The notes under the pieces were generated by a model. The model was not told the DNA's origin, made no database searches, and saw nothing but the letters and a program-made list of their open reading frames with translations. The translations under genes were made by a program, and so were the position numbers. 64,000 nt of DNA from Streptomyces kaniharaensis (GTDB taxonomy: Bacteria; Actinomycetota; Actinomycetes; Streptomycetales; Streptomycetaceae): contig NZ_WBOF01000001.1 in assembly GCF_009569385.1 (NCBI RefSeq), forward strand, positions 3,916,001 to 3,980,000. The letters are read 5' to 3'. Of the stretch, positions 38,296 to 49,273 are shown one piece after another. How positions within the stretch are numbered: the stretch's first letter is position 1; every line of letters starts with the position of its first letter.

Positions 38296-40151
38296 CGGGT
38301 GGTGCTCCCCTCGGGTACGAGGGCGGCCTCGCCCGACATGAGTTCGCGGTAGTGCGCCGAGCTGTGCAGCAGCTCCTGGTGGGTGCCGACGGCCTCGATC
38401 CGGCCGTCCGCGAGCACCGCGACCCGGTCGGCGAGCAGCACGGTGCTGGGGCGGTGGGCGACCACCAGGGCGGTGGTGGAGCCGAGGACCTCGCGCAGCG
38501 CCCGTTCGACCAGGGCCTCGGTGTGCACGTCGAGCGCGGAGAGCGGGTCGTCGAGCACGAGGAAGGCGGGGTCGCCGACGACCGCGCGGGCCAGGGCCAG
38601 GCGCTGGCGCTGGCCGCCGGAGAGGCTGAGGCCCTGCTCGCCGACCTCGGTATCGACCCCGGCCGGGAGCTTCTCGACGAAGCCGGCCTGGGCGGTGGCG
38701 AGCGCGGCGAGCAGCTGGTCGTCGCCCGCGCCCGGGGCACCCATCAGGACGTTCTCCCGGACGGTGGCGGAGAACAGGGTCGGCTCCTCGAAGGCCACGG
38801 CGACGAGTTCGCGCAGCCGTTCGCGCGGCAGTTCGCGGATGTCCCGGCCGTCCAGGGTGATGGTGCCGGCGGTGGCCTCGTACAGCCGGGGGAGCAGCGC
38901 GGTGAGCGTGGTCTTGCCGCTGCCGGTGGCGCCGACCAGGGCCATCGTCTCGCCGCTGCGGATGTGCAGGTCGATGCCGCACAGCAGGTCGGGGGTGTCG
39001 TCGGGGGCGTCGGGGTAGCGGAAGCGGACGCCGGTGAAGCGGATGCCGTCGGTCGTTCCGAGGGCGGTGGCGGTGGCGGTGGCGGTGTCCGGCGAGGCGG
39101 GCTCGGCCTGGTCCGCGGGTTCCGGCTCGTCCAGCACCTCGAAGAAGCGGTCGGTCGCGGTGGCGGCCTCGTTGGCGTAGGCGAGCAGCCAGCCGAGGGA
39201 CTCGACCGGCCAGCGCAGCGCGAGCGCGGTGGAGAGGAAGGCGACCAGGGTGCCGGCGCTCAGCTCGTCGTGCGCGACCAGGTAGGCGCCGACGGCGAGC
39301 GCGCAGCCGAGGGCGATCTCGGGCAGGCCGACGATGACGGCCCACAGGTTGGCGAGCAGGTGGGCCTTGCGCAGTTCGGTGCGGCGCAGCAGGTGGGACT
39401 GCGCCCGGAAGCGCTCGGCCATCGAGCGGTGGCGGCCGAAGGCCTTGAGGACGCGGATGCCGAGGATGGACTCCTCGACGACGGTGGCGAGGTCGCCGTT
39501 CTGGTCCTGGGCGAGCCGGGAGGCGCCGGAGTAGCCGGCCTCGAAGCGGCGAGTGAGCACGAACAGCGGTGCGGCGGGCATCAGGACGATCAGGGCGAGC
39601 CGCCAGTCCTGCGTGAACATCACGACCGTGCCGGCCAGGAACATCACCGAGTTCACGATCAGGAAGACCAGCGGGAAGGCCAGGAACAGCCGCATGGTGT
39701 ACATGTCGGCGGTGGCCCGGGAGAGCAGCTGGCCGGATCCCCACCGGTCGTGGAAGGAGACCGGCAGCCGCTGGAGCTTGGCGAAGAGGTCGCCGCGCAT
39801 GGCGGTCTCCAGCCCGGCCAGCGGGCGGGCCAGGACCACCCGGCGGGTGTAGAACAGGGCGGCCTCGACCAGGCCGAGGAGCAGCAGCAGGCCGGCGAGC
39901 GGCCAGAGCCCGGCCAGGTCGTGCTCGGCGAGCGGCCCGTCGACGATCCGGCCGAGGACCACGGGCACGGCGAGGACGCTCATCATGGCGAGCACGGCGG
40001 CCGTCACCGAGACGGTCAGCTGGCGGCGGACGGCACGGGCGTAGGGCCGCAGGCGCAGCAGGGAGCGGACCGTGGAGCGGTGCCCGGTCGCGGAGGCGTG
40101 GTCTTGTCTGTTCTCGGCCATCGTCGTGAGAGTAGGCTGAGGCTCCGTCAT
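38292..40151 (-). CDS. ABC exporter half-transporter, subunit A (degenerate Walker B, canonical signature)
   Basis: 619 residues from ATG 40151; ATG 40121 (MAENRQDHASATG) is a strong alternative because TACTCT ends 7 bases before it. Six-helix membrane domain (about 35-325) and nucleotide-binding domain: Walker A LVGATGSGKTT, signature LSGGQRQRLALARA intact, Walker B FLVLDDPLSALD with Asp in place of the catalytic Glu, switch His in VVAHRPSTV. The defects complement those of subunit B, so one ATP site is canonical and one degenerate. The glgX gene ends 87 bases upstream on the same strand, but there is no sign that the transporter acts on glucan. Confidence 0.92.
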   Translation of the reverse strand: MTEPQPTLTTMAENRQDHASATGHRSTVRSLLRLRPYARAVRRQLTVSVTAAVLAMMSVLAVPVVLGRIVDGPLAEHDLAGLWPLAGLLLLLGLVEAALFYTRRVVLARPLAGLETAMRGDLFAKLQRLPVSFHDRWGSGQLLSRATADMYTMRLFLAFPLVFLIVNSVMFLAGTVVMFTQDWRLALIVLMPAAPLFVLTRRFEAGYSGASRLAQDQNGDLATVVEESILGIRVLKAFGRHRSMAERFRAQSHLLRRTELRKAHLLANLWAVIVGLPEIALGCALAVGAYLVAHDELSAGTLVAFLSTALALRWPVESLGWLLAYANEAATATDRFFEVLDEPEPADQAEPASPDTATATATALGTTDGIRFTGVRFRYPDAPDDTPDLLCGIDLHIRSGETMALVGATGSGKTTLTALLPRLYEATAGTITLDGRDIRELPRERLRELVAVAFEEPTLFSATVRENVLMGAPGAGDDQLLAALATAQAGFVEKLPAGVDTEVGEQGLSLSGGQRQRLALARAVVGDPAFLVLDDPLSALDVHTEALVERALREVLGSTTALVVAHRPSTVLLADRVAVLADGRIEAVGTHQELLHSSAHYRELMSGEAALVPEGSTTR

Positions 40152-40238
40152 ATCTCATCCGGTTTTTCGCCCCTGCCGTGCCGGCTGACGAGAACCGGCC
40201 ATCGGAGAACGCCGAGGTCGGGCGCCGGCGCCTGGCGG

Positions 40239-42464
<2,226 letters not shown>

Positions 42465-42726
42465 GGCTGTGCCCTCCCTGGACGGGGTGTCCCGGACCCG
42501 TTCACTTCAGCTTTCCCGGTTTGTGCTGATCGGAAGCGGCTGAACGGGGGCTTACCGGCGGATGGACTCCGCGCTGCCCCTCCTGCCGTGCCCCGCTCGA
42601 TGGTCCGGGGCTCCCGTCCTGCGCCCCCCGGCCCTCCTCGTGCGGTGTCCCACCCCCTGCTGCCGTGTCCGGCCCGGATCGTCCTCGTTGTTCCGGGTAT
42701 TCGACGTGAACAGTGGGAGGCCCGGA

Positions 42727-43968
42727 ATGCGGCGCCAAGGACGGGTTTGGGCGCGACGGGCCGCGGCGGCGGCCTGGTGCCTCGCCGTGCTCACGGGGTG
42801 CGGTGGCGGGGGTTCCCCGGCAGTCCCGGCCGAGGACGCCGCTTCGTCCGGCGTGAACACCCCGCCCCCGCCGCCGTCCCGGGCGGTCCTCACCGCCCTC
42901 CCGGCCGACGGCGCCCAGGACGTTCCCCCGGAGGGCCCGGTCCGGGTGACCGTGGCTCAGGGCAGGCTGGTCTCCGTCCGCCTCGCCGACGCCAAGGGCG
43001 CCGAGGTCCCCGGCACCATCACCGAGGACGGCGCCGCCTGGACGCCCGACGGCCTGCTGCCGCTCGGCACCGCGTACGCCCTGGACGCCGTCGCCGAGGA
43101 CGACCAGGGCCAGAAGGCGGCCCAGCACACGGCGTTCTCGACGGTCGCCCGCGCGCACACCTTCGTGGCCTTCTTCACGCCCGAGGACGGCTCGACGGTC
43201 GGCGTCGGCATGCCGGTCTCGCTGCGCTTCAGCCGCCCGATCACCGACCGGGCGGCGGTCGAGAAGGCCGTCCGGGTGAGCGCCGACCCGCCCGTCCCGG
43301 TGGCCGCGCACTGGTTCGGCAACCAGCGGCTGGACGTGCGCCCGGAGCACTACTGGGCGGCCGGCACCAGGGTGACGGTGGCGCTGCGGCTGAAGGACGT
43401 GCAGGGCGCGCCGGGCGAGTTCGGCACCCAGACCAAGGAACTGCACTTCACGATCGGCCGGGCCCAGGTGTCCACGGTGGACCTGGACGCGCACGCCCTG
43501 ACCGTCCGGGCCGGCCAGGGCGGCAGGGTGGTGAAGGTGCTGAAGGTGTCCGGCGGCAGCTCCGACCACTCGACCTACCGCGGGGTGATGGTGGTCTCGG
43601 AGAAGTACAAGGTGACGCGGATGAACTCGCAGACCGTCGGCATGGGCGACGAGTACGACATCAAGGACGTCCCGCACGCGATGCGGCTCACCGCCTCCGG
43701 CACCTTCGTGCACGGCAACTACTGGGCGGACCCGGGGGTGTTCGGCACCGCGAACACCAGCCACGGCTGCGTCGGCCTGGCCGACGCCAAGGGCGGCGCG
43801 AGCCGGGACACCCCGGCGGGCTGGCTGTTCGAGCACACCATCCCGGGGGACGTGCTGGAGGTGAAGGCCTCCCGCGGGGACTTCGTGCCGCCGGAGAACG
43901 GCCTCAACGGCTGGAACGTGCCGTGGGAGCAGTGGGTGGCGGGCAGCGCGCTCGGCCCGTCCCGGTAG
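42727..43968 (+). CDS. L,D-transpeptidase lipoprotein, first of three
   Basis: 413 residues; GGGAGG is 6 bases before the ATG. Signal peptide with lipobox LTGC (lipidated Cys25), a Pro/Ser linker, two Ig-like domains (about 50-260) and a YkuD catalytic domain with HGNYW and SHGCVGL, catalytic Cys348. Such enzymes form 3-3 crosslinks in peptidoglycan outside the membrane and are carbapenem-sensitive. Compared with its neighbours it is the most divergent: the middle Ig domain lacks the ETNNGTEVKGHWFGDRR block and reads AHWFGNQRLDVRP instead. Divergent from glgX. A small GCCGGTG/CACCGGC hairpin follows at 43983-44002. Confidence 0.94.
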   Translation: MRRQGRVWARRAAAAAWCLAVLTGCGGGGSPAVPAEDAASSGVNTPPPPPSRAVLTALPADGAQDVPPEGPVRVTVAQGRLVSVRLADAKGAEVPGTITEDGAAWTPDGLLPLGTAYALDAVAEDDQGQKAAQHTAFSTVARAHTFVAFFTPEDGSTVGVGMPVSLRFSRPITDRAAVEKAVRVSADPPVPVAAHWFGNQRLDVRPEHYWAAGTRVTVALRLKDVQGAPGEFGTQTKELHFTIGRAQVSTVDLDAHALTVRAGQGGRVVKVLKVSGGSSDHSTYRGVMVVSEKYKVTRMNSQTVGMGDEYDIKDVPHAMRLTASGTFVHGNYWADPGVFGTANTSHGCVGLADAKGGASRDTPAGWLFEHTIPGDVLEVKASRGDFVPPENGLNGWNVPWEQWVAGSALGPSR

Positions 43969-44161
43969 TCCCCGGCGATCCTGCCGGTGCGTCTTCACCG
44001 GCGGTCCACCCCCGCTTCACCCACCTCCCCTCGGGATTCACCCGGACCCCCCGGTTATCCTGCTCCGGCGCGCCGAGCCATGGCGCGAAAGATCGGCGTC
44101 CGGTGCAACTCGTGGGGGCACTCAGCGCGTCAAGAGAGTGGACACCGGGAGGGGAGAAACC

Positions 44162-45454
44162 GTGAGCACGGGGAAGGCGGCCGGCGCCGCGATACGTACC
44201 ACCAGCCGCTTCGGTAGCAGGGGCTTCGGGCGCAGGGGTGCGGTGGCGTTGGCCATGGGCGGGGTGCTGCTGCTCACCGCGGCCTGCAACGACGACAAGA
44301 CCGGCGGCGACAACGCCGGGGGCGACAGCACCGCGGCGGCGACGGCGGCTGCGGGCGGGACCGCGGCGCCCTCCGGCGCGCAGGGCACGTCGGGCGCGCC
44401 GAAGACCTCGGCCGCCGTGGTGGCCGTCTCGGCGAAGGACGGCGCCCAGGACGTCGCGCCGAACGGGCTGGCGGTGTCCGTCTCCAAGGGCAAGCTCAGC
44501 TCGGTCGAGGTGACCGACAAGAACGGCAAGCCGGTCGAGGGCGCGATCACCCCGGACGGCACCGGCTGGAAGCCGGCCGCGAGCCTCGCGGTGGGCATGG
44601 CGTACAAGGTGAACGCGCAGGCCAAGGACGCCGAGGGCCTGGTGGCCGCGTCCACGACCACGTTCACCACGCTGACGCCGGAGAAGAAGGTCTCCACCAA
44701 CGACAACATCCAGGACGGCGCCACCTACGGCGTCGGCATGATCGTCTCGGTGGAGTTCACCCGGGACATCAAGAACAAGGACGCCGTCGCCAAGGCGATC
44801 GCCTTCGAGACGAACAACGGCACCGAGGTGAAGGGCCACTGGTTCGGCGACCGGCGACTGGACTTCCGTCCGGCCGAGTACTGGAAGCCGGGCACCAAGG
44901 CCACGATCAAGTACCGGCTGAAGAGCGTCGAGGTCTCGCCGGGCGTCTACGGCGACGTGGACAAGGACGAGCCGTTCACCATCGGCCGTTCGATGGTCTC
45001 CACCGCGGACGCCAAGGCGCACCAGATGACGATCGAGCGGGACGGCAAGAGCACCACCGTGCCGGTCACGCTGGGCGCGGACGCGACGCCGTCCTGGGGC
45101 GGCACGATGGTGATCATGTCCAAGGAGAAGGTCACCCGGATGAACTCGCAGACCGTCGGTCTCGGCGGCGAGTACGACATCCAGGACGTGCCGCACGCGA
45201 TGCGGCTGACCACCTCCGGCACCTTCGTGCACGGCAACTACTGGGCCAACCCCGCCCCGTTCGGGAAGTCCAACGCCAGCCACGGCTGCATCTCGATGGC
45301 GGACGAGAAGGGCGGCAGCGACGCGTCCGTCGCGGGCAAGTTCTTCAACGACTCGATGGTCGGCGACGTCGTCAAGATCGTGAACACGAAGGAGAAGCCG
45401 GTCTCGCCCTCCAACGGGCTGGGCGGCTGGAACGTGGCCTGGGCGAACTGGTAG
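44162..45454 (+). CDS. L,D-transpeptidase lipoprotein, second of three
   Basis: 430 residues from a GTG at 44162 behind GGGAGGGG. A basic N region and lipobox TAAC (Cys42) are followed by a Thr/Gly/Ala linker, two Ig-like domains and the YkuD domain with HGNYW and SHGCISM, catalytic Cys376. It is closely related to the third copy (ATYGVGMIVSVEFTRDIKN, ETNNGTEVKGHWFGDRRLDF shared). It has its own upstream gap of 193 bases, so independent expression is possible. Export is through Sec and lipid anchoring outside the membrane. Confidence 0.94.
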   Translation: MSTGKAAGAAIRTTSRFGSRGFGRRGAVALAMGGVLLLTAACNDDKTGGDNAGGDSTAAATAAAGGTAAPSGAQGTSGAPKTSAAVVAVSAKDGAQDVAPNGLAVSVSKGKLSSVEVTDKNGKPVEGAITPDGTGWKPAASLAVGMAYKVNAQAKDAEGLVAASTTTFTTLTPEKKVSTNDNIQDGATYGVGMIVSVEFTRDIKNKDAVAKAIAFETNNGTEVKGHWFGDRRLDFRPAEYWKPGTKATIKYRLKSVEVSPGVYGDVDKDEPFTIGRSMVSTADAKAHQMTIERDGKSTTVPVTLGADATPSWGGTMVIMSKEKVTRMNSQTVGLGGEYDIQDVPHAMRLTTSGTFVHGNYWANPAPFGKSNASHGCISMADEKGGSDASVAGKFFNDSMVGDVVKIVNTKEKPVSPSNGLGGWNVAWANW

Positions 45455-45694
45455 GACGCGCGGGCGGACCGGTTGAACCCGTAGGGCCTACCCGCTGGTA
45501 GTCCCGCTAGTCCCGGTTCCTAGGATCTATCTGGTCGAGCGGTCCGATCCTCACCCGTTGGGGTCGGGCCGCCCGGGTTTTCGGGGCAGGATGCCCCTCG
45601 AATGGCGCAACCTTTCCGGTGGTCAGCGCGTGTATTGGTCAGGGTCCGCGGGTTTCCCGGGGGGTCCGCGGGGTTTCAGAGGGAGGGGATCGAC

Positions 45695-46906
45695 GTGAGG
45701 TCGATACGCAGGGTGGTGGCCGCCGGTCTGGTCGGCGGGATGATGGTGCTGACGGCCGCCTGCAACGGCGACGGCAGCGGAGCCAAGGCCGACCTGGGGG
45801 CCGGTGCCGGCAGCACGGCCTCGGCCGGTGCGTCCGGCGCCGCGAGCACGGCGCCGAAGGTGTCGCAGGCCGTGGTCAACATCGAGCCGAAGTCCGGCTC
45901 GGTGGACGTCGCGCCGAACGCGCTGAAGATCGGGGCGACCGGCGGCAAGCTCACCACCGTCAAGGTGAGCGACAAGTCCGGCAAGGAGATACCCGGCACG
46001 ATCGCCGCCGACGGTTCCACGTGGACCCCGTCGTCCGGCCTGTCGGTCGGCACCGCCTACCAGGTCAGCGCGATGGCCGCGGACACCAACGGCGTCGTCG
46101 CGACGGCCGACAGCAGCTTCACGACGCTGACGCCGGAGGCGCTCGCCAAGGCCGCCGACAACGTGGACGACAACGCCACCTACGGCGTCGGCATGATCGT
46201 CTCGGTGAACTTCAGCAAGGACGTCAAGAACCGGGACGCCGTGGTCAAGGGGATCAGCTTCGAGACCAACAACGGCACCGAGGTGAAGGGCCACTGGTTC
46301 GGCGACCGCCGGCTCGACTTCCGCCCGTCCGAGTACTGGAAGCCGGGCACCAAGGTGACCGTCCACTACCGCCTCAAGAGCGTCGAGATCGCCCCCGGGG
46401 TGTACGGCACCGACCGGGACGAGCCCTTCACGATCGGGCGATCCCAGGTCTCGACGGTTGACGCCAAGACGCACAAGATGACCGTCGTCCGGGACGGCCA
46501 GAGCTCCGACATCGACATCACCTCCGGCTCGCCCGAGCACCCGACCTGGAACGGCACCATGGTCATCATGTCCAAGGAGGGCGTGGTGCGGATGCAGTCC
46601 AGCACCCTGCCCGGCATGACCGGCTCGCCGTACGACCTCGAGGTGCCGCACTCCATGCGGCTCACCGACTCCGGCACCTACGTGCACGGCAACTACTGGT
46701 CCGACGCCTTCGGCGAGGACAACGTCAGCCACGGCTGCGTGGGCCTCAAGGACGTCAAGGGCGGCGGCGACTCCACCTCCATGGGGAAGTTCTACGACGG
46801 CTCGCTCGTCGGCGACATCGTCGTCGTGAAGAACTCCACCAAGAGCGAGACCCTCGACCCGTCCAACGGTCTGAGTGGCTGGAACCTGACCGGGAGCGCC
46901 TGGTAG
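45695..46906 (+). CDS. L,D-transpeptidase lipoprotein, third of three
   Basis: 403 residues from a GTG at 45695 behind GGGAGGGG; the longer open frame from 45602 is rejected because the signal peptide starts here (VRSIRRVVAAGLVGGMMVLTAAC, lipidated Cys23). Ig-like domains and a YkuD domain with HGNYW and SHGCVGL, catalytic Cys348. It differs from the other two by an altered loop MQSSTLPGMTGSPYDLEVPHSM in place of MNSQTVG-EYDI-DVPHAM, next to the active site. A TAGGAT hexamer at 45521 is a possible -10 in the 240-base gap upstream. Confidence 0.94.
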   Translation: MRSIRRVVAAGLVGGMMVLTAACNGDGSGAKADLGAGAGSTASAGASGAASTAPKVSQAVVNIEPKSGSVDVAPNALKIGATGGKLTTVKVSDKSGKEIPGTIAADGSTWTPSSGLSVGTAYQVSAMAADTNGVVATADSSFTTLTPEALAKAADNVDDNATYGVGMIVSVNFSKDVKNRDAVVKGISFETNNGTEVKGHWFGDRRLDFRPSEYWKPGTKVTVHYRLKSVEIAPGVYGTDRDEPFTIGRSQVSTVDAKTHKMTVVRDGQSSDIDITSGSPEHPTWNGTMVIMSKEGVVRMQSSTLPGMTGSPYDLEVPHSMRLTDSGTYVHGNYWSDAFGEDNVSHGCVGLKDVKGGGDSTSMGKFYDGSLVGDIVVVKNSTKSETLDPSNGLSGWNLTGSAW

Positions 46907-46919
46907 GAGCACCTTCGCG

Positions 46920-46953
46920 GAACCCGGGCCTGACGGACGTCGAGCCCGGGTTC
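46920..46953 (+). terminator. Terminator after the third L,D-transpeptidase
   Basis: Perfect 10-base arms GAACCCGGGC and GCCCGGGTTC with a 14-base loop, 14 bases after the stop. Confidence 0.75.
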
Positions 46954-46982
46954 TGCCGTCTTCGTGCCCCTGTCGCGCGCTT

Positions 46983-47025
46983 GTTCTGCGCCTGCCCTGC
47001 GCCTGCCCTGCGCCTGTCCTGCGGT
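46983..47025. repeat. Short 11-base tandem repeat
   Basis: The unit CTGCCCTGCGC occurs about four times with small changes (TTCTGCGC, CTGCCCTGCGC twice, CTGTCCTGCGG), upstream of the HATPase gene. Confidence 0.6.
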
Positions 47026-47124
47026 TGTCTCGCACACGTGTTGCACGGGGCATATGCCGGTTCGGGGGTGATCGTTTGCTCATTGTCCGTACGCGCCTGC
47101 TTGCGTTCCGCAATGATGGGTCGC

Positions 47125-47670
47125 ATGGCGGGTTGGGGCGAAACAGATCAGTCATCAGTTCCCGGAGCCGGAACGGTCGCCGAGGCGTCCTGGATCGACG
47201 TCCAGTGCGCGCTCTCGGTCCTCGAGCGGCTCAGCTCCTCGGAGCTGGAGGAGATGTACTTCGGCCGGCTGTGCGACCAGACCGTCCCGAGCGAGGTCCG
47301 GCTGCCGTCCCGGCCGGAGTCCGGCCCGGTGGCCCGCCGCCTGGTGCTGTCCGTCCTGGAGTCCTGGGACCTCCACCAGCACCTGGAGGCCGGGGAGTTA
47401 CTCACCAGCGAGCTCGTGTCCAACGCGGTGCGCCACGCCGCCGGCCGCACCATCGGCCTCCAGGTCAGCCGCAAGCCGGGCTGGGTGCGCGTCGAGGTCC
47501 GCGACTCCTCGCGGGCGCTGCCCTGCATGATCATGGCCGAGCCGCGGCCCGTCAACGAACGGGGGCGCGGCCTGCGGATCGTCGACGACCTGTCCGACCG
47601 CTGGGGCGCCGATCTGCTGCCGCGGGGCAAGGGCGTCTGGTTCGAGCTGAAGATCCGCGAACTCCACTGA
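47125..47670 (+). CDS. HATPase (RsbW-like) anti-sigma/regulatory kinase-fold protein
   Basis: 181 residues from ATG 47125 (MAGWGETDQSS), preferred over ATGs at 47113 and 47116 because related streptomycete proteins start with MAG; no start has a good ribosome-binding site. The GHKL fold is seen in the N box ELLTSELVSNAVRHA, the G1 region VRVEVRDSS and the G2-like box ERGRGLRIVDDLSDRWG. No histidine-kinase phosphoacceptor domain is attached. Proteins of this type often act as anti-sigma factors or Ser kinases toward anti-anti-sigma partners; no partner gene is adjacent, so the role is inferred from the family. Confidence 0.88.
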   Translation: MAGWGETDQSSVPGAGTVAEASWIDVQCALSVLERLSSSELEEMYFGRLCDQTVPSEVRLPSRPESGPVARRLVLSVLESWDLHQHLEAGELLTSELVSNAVRHAAGRTIGLQVSRKPGWVRVEVRDSSRALPCMIMAEPRPVNERGRGLRIVDDLSDRWGADLLPRGKGVWFELKIRELH

Positions 47671-47709
47671 TTCTTCCGGACTCCCGCGCCCGCCCGCCTG
47701 GGAATACAC

Positions 47710-47755
47710 GCAGGGCCCCCGACAGCGCCGCGGTCCGGCGGATGGGGGCCCCTGC
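47710..47755 (+). terminator. Terminator after the HATPase gene
   Basis: GCAGGGCCCCC and GGGGGCCCCTGC pair with one bulged base, and an inner CGCCG/CGGCG stem is nested in the loop. Confidence 0.7.
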
Positions 47756-47936
47756 AAGTCATCGCGCCGGCCAAGGGGGTGCGTGCCGCGCGATGGGCGT
47801 CGACTGTGCCAGGTCGGGCCAGTCGAAGTTCTGGGTGCCCGGGGCGGCGCTCTGTGGCGGCCGTCATCGGGTTGCTTCGACTATCGCACGGATCTCAGCA
47901 TGCGGGCAAATCGGTCAGCTTGGATTGAAAGGTTTG

Positions 47937-47972
47937 TAACCTACTTAACCTTGGGAATTTGCATAGGTTAAC
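47937..47972. repeat. TAACCT element, two direct and one inverted copy
   Basis: TAACCTA at 47937, TAACCTT at 47946 (9-base step) and TAGGTTA inverted at 47964, in an AT-rich pocket between two gene ends. Confidence 0.4.
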
Positions 47973-48024
47973 GCTGACACCCGTGAATATTCATGATCCG
48001 ATGGCTGAGCCTCGACGGGCTGCT

Positions 48025-48900
48025 CTACGCCCCGGTGGCGTTGCCCGGGGTGAGGGAGTTTGCACGGCGGGCCGGGGTGTAGGTGCCGATCACTTTGCGT
48101 ACCTGGGTGGCATAGGTGTGCACGGCGGAGGGGGAGAGGCGGGCCTTCGGGGGCGGGGTTCGGGGGTCGCTTCGACACGCACGGCAGAGGCCGCCCAGAA
48201 GGGCGTGCGCGGCGCAGGGGGTGCGGCAGTCGGTGCACTCCGCGATGCGGGTGGCCTGCTGGCGTTCCGGGGGCATCTTGTCGAGCAGACGGCGGCGGGT
48301 GAAGGCGGCCGGGCAGTGGACGCCCGGCGGGAGGCCCGCGACGAGGGTCGCCGTGAACAGGGCGGGTGAGGTGCCGCGCGCGAGCCACTCGGCGGCAAGC
48401 GGTTCGAGGGCCTCGCAGTCGGCGGCCGAGAGCGCGAGGCGGGCGTCAGCGAGCCCGAGGCCCGCGAGGGCTGTGTAGGCCGGGGAGTGGGTTCGCTCCT
48501 TGGGGGGATCGGGTGCGATTTCCGTTGACGTCGAGGACTCGCCGGTGGTGAGGAACTCGGCCCACCAGGTGTCGCTGCGAGGCGTCCGGGAGAAGTAGGT
48601 CCGGAACACCCACTGCGTACGGTCGGCGCCGACGCGTTCGCGGACCCGGCGGAGGTGGCCGGCGGCGGAGAGCTTGTTGAGGGCCGTACGGACGGCCATC
48701 TGCCCGTAGTGGGGCTGGCCGGCGGCGAGCGTCTTGACGTCCATGGCGGCGCCGTCGGGCAGCCGGTCGATGAGGCTGGCGAGGTACGCCTCGCGGGCCG
48801 GGAGGTGCGCGAAGTCGCTGTCGGCTTGGGGAAGTTGCCCCGGAGCGGACTTCTTTCCGTACCCGGGCGCGGCCATGGGAGTAAAGTCGTGGGTAGCCAC
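48025..48900 (-). CDS. Winged-helix DNA-binding protein with C-terminal cysteine cluster
   Basis: 291 residues from a GTG with AAGGAAG 9 bases upstream. The N-terminal third contains a MarR-like winged helix (MDVKTLAAGQPHYGQMAVRTALNKLSAAGHLRRVRERVG, about residues 53-92, with wing RTQWVFRTYF). A helical middle region follows, and residues 230-255 hold CTDCRTPCAAHALLGGLCRACR, five cysteines that could bind zinc. The C terminus is basic. I recognise it only as a streptomycete-specific regulator type common in accessory regions; no ligand or target is evident. It has a hairpin in its 5' leader (48932-48964). Confidence 0.75.
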   Translation of the reverse strand: MATHDFTPMAAPGYGKKSAPGQLPQADSDFAHLPAREAYLASLIDRLPDGAAMDVKTLAAGQPHYGQMAVRTALNKLSAAGHLRRVRERVGADRTQWVFRTYFSRTPRSDTWWAEFLTTGESSTSTEIAPDPPKERTHSPAYTALAGLGLADARLALSAADCEALEPLAAEWLARGTSPALFTATLVAGLPPGVHCPAAFTRRRLLDKMPPERQQATRIAECTDCRTPCAAHALLGGLCRACRSDPRTPPPKARLSPSAVHTYATQVRKVIGTYTPARRANSLTPGNATGA

Positions 48901-48931
48901 AGGATCGACTTCCTTCGATCGTGCAGGTCAG

Positions 48932-48964
48932 ACCCCCGTTCGGTGTTGGCGCACCGGCGGGGGT
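48932..48964 (-). promoter_or_regulatory. Hairpin in the leader of the winged-helix gene
   Basis: Arms ACCCCCG..CGGTG and CACCG.CGGGGGT form a 12-pair stem with a small internal loop, 32 bases before the GTG. It could attenuate or mark the 5' end. Confidence 0.4.
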
Positions 48965-49041
48965 TGATTTGTTAGTGCGCACGCTACACGGCGGAACGCG
49001 CCGTGGTGAAGTGGTAACTATTAGTCATATCTGCTGCGCGC

Positions 49042-49072
49042 ATGGGTGGTTGGAAGGTGGTTACCCACCCAT
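49042..49072 (-). terminator. Hairpin after the DUF397 gene
   Basis: ATGGGTGG and CCACCCAT pair with a 15-base loop, 13 bases past the DUF397 stop. Confidence 0.5.
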
Positions 49073-49084
49073 TCCTCTAGGAGG

Positions 49085-49273
49085 TCACTCGACCGCAGAG
49101 GCTTGAGCTTCGGGCGCAAACGCGACGAACGCCGCCCACGCTTCGGGCGAGAAGCTGAGGGTCGGGCCGGCCTTGTCCTTGGAGTCCCGGACGTGGACGG
49201 TGGGGCGGGAGTAGGCCACCTCGACGCAGTTACCGCCCTGCGTATCGCTGTAGCTGGACTTGAACCACTTCAT
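49085..49273 (-). CDS. DUF397 domain protein
   Basis: 62 residues, a complete DUF397 domain: FKSSYSDTQGGNCVEVAY, VHVRDSKDKAGPTLSFSPEAWAAFVAF. It overlaps the upstream XRE regulator by 4 bases (ATGA). In streptomycetes, WhiJ-type XRE regulators and small DUF397 partners form paired systems that influence development and antibiotic production, the small protein antagonising the regulator; this is family knowledge applied by position. The base composition around it is less GC-rich than in neighbouring core genes. Confidence 0.95.
   Translation of the reverse strand: MKWFKSSYSDTQGGNCVEVAYSRPTVHVRDSKDKAGPTLSFSPEAWAAFVAFAPEAQASAVE

Larger units (their letters stand above)
47671..48024. other. Convergent intergenic region with AT-rich segment
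   Basis: About 350 bases between convergent genes. It holds the terminator at 47710-47755 and an AT-richer segment (47880-48000) with TAACCT direct and inverted copies. No gene is supported. Confidence 0.45.

Noticed and set aside
47148..47867. A minus-strand frame antisense to the HATPase gene
   Set aside because: Composition is that of a shadow frame; the plus frame has clear GHKL motifs.
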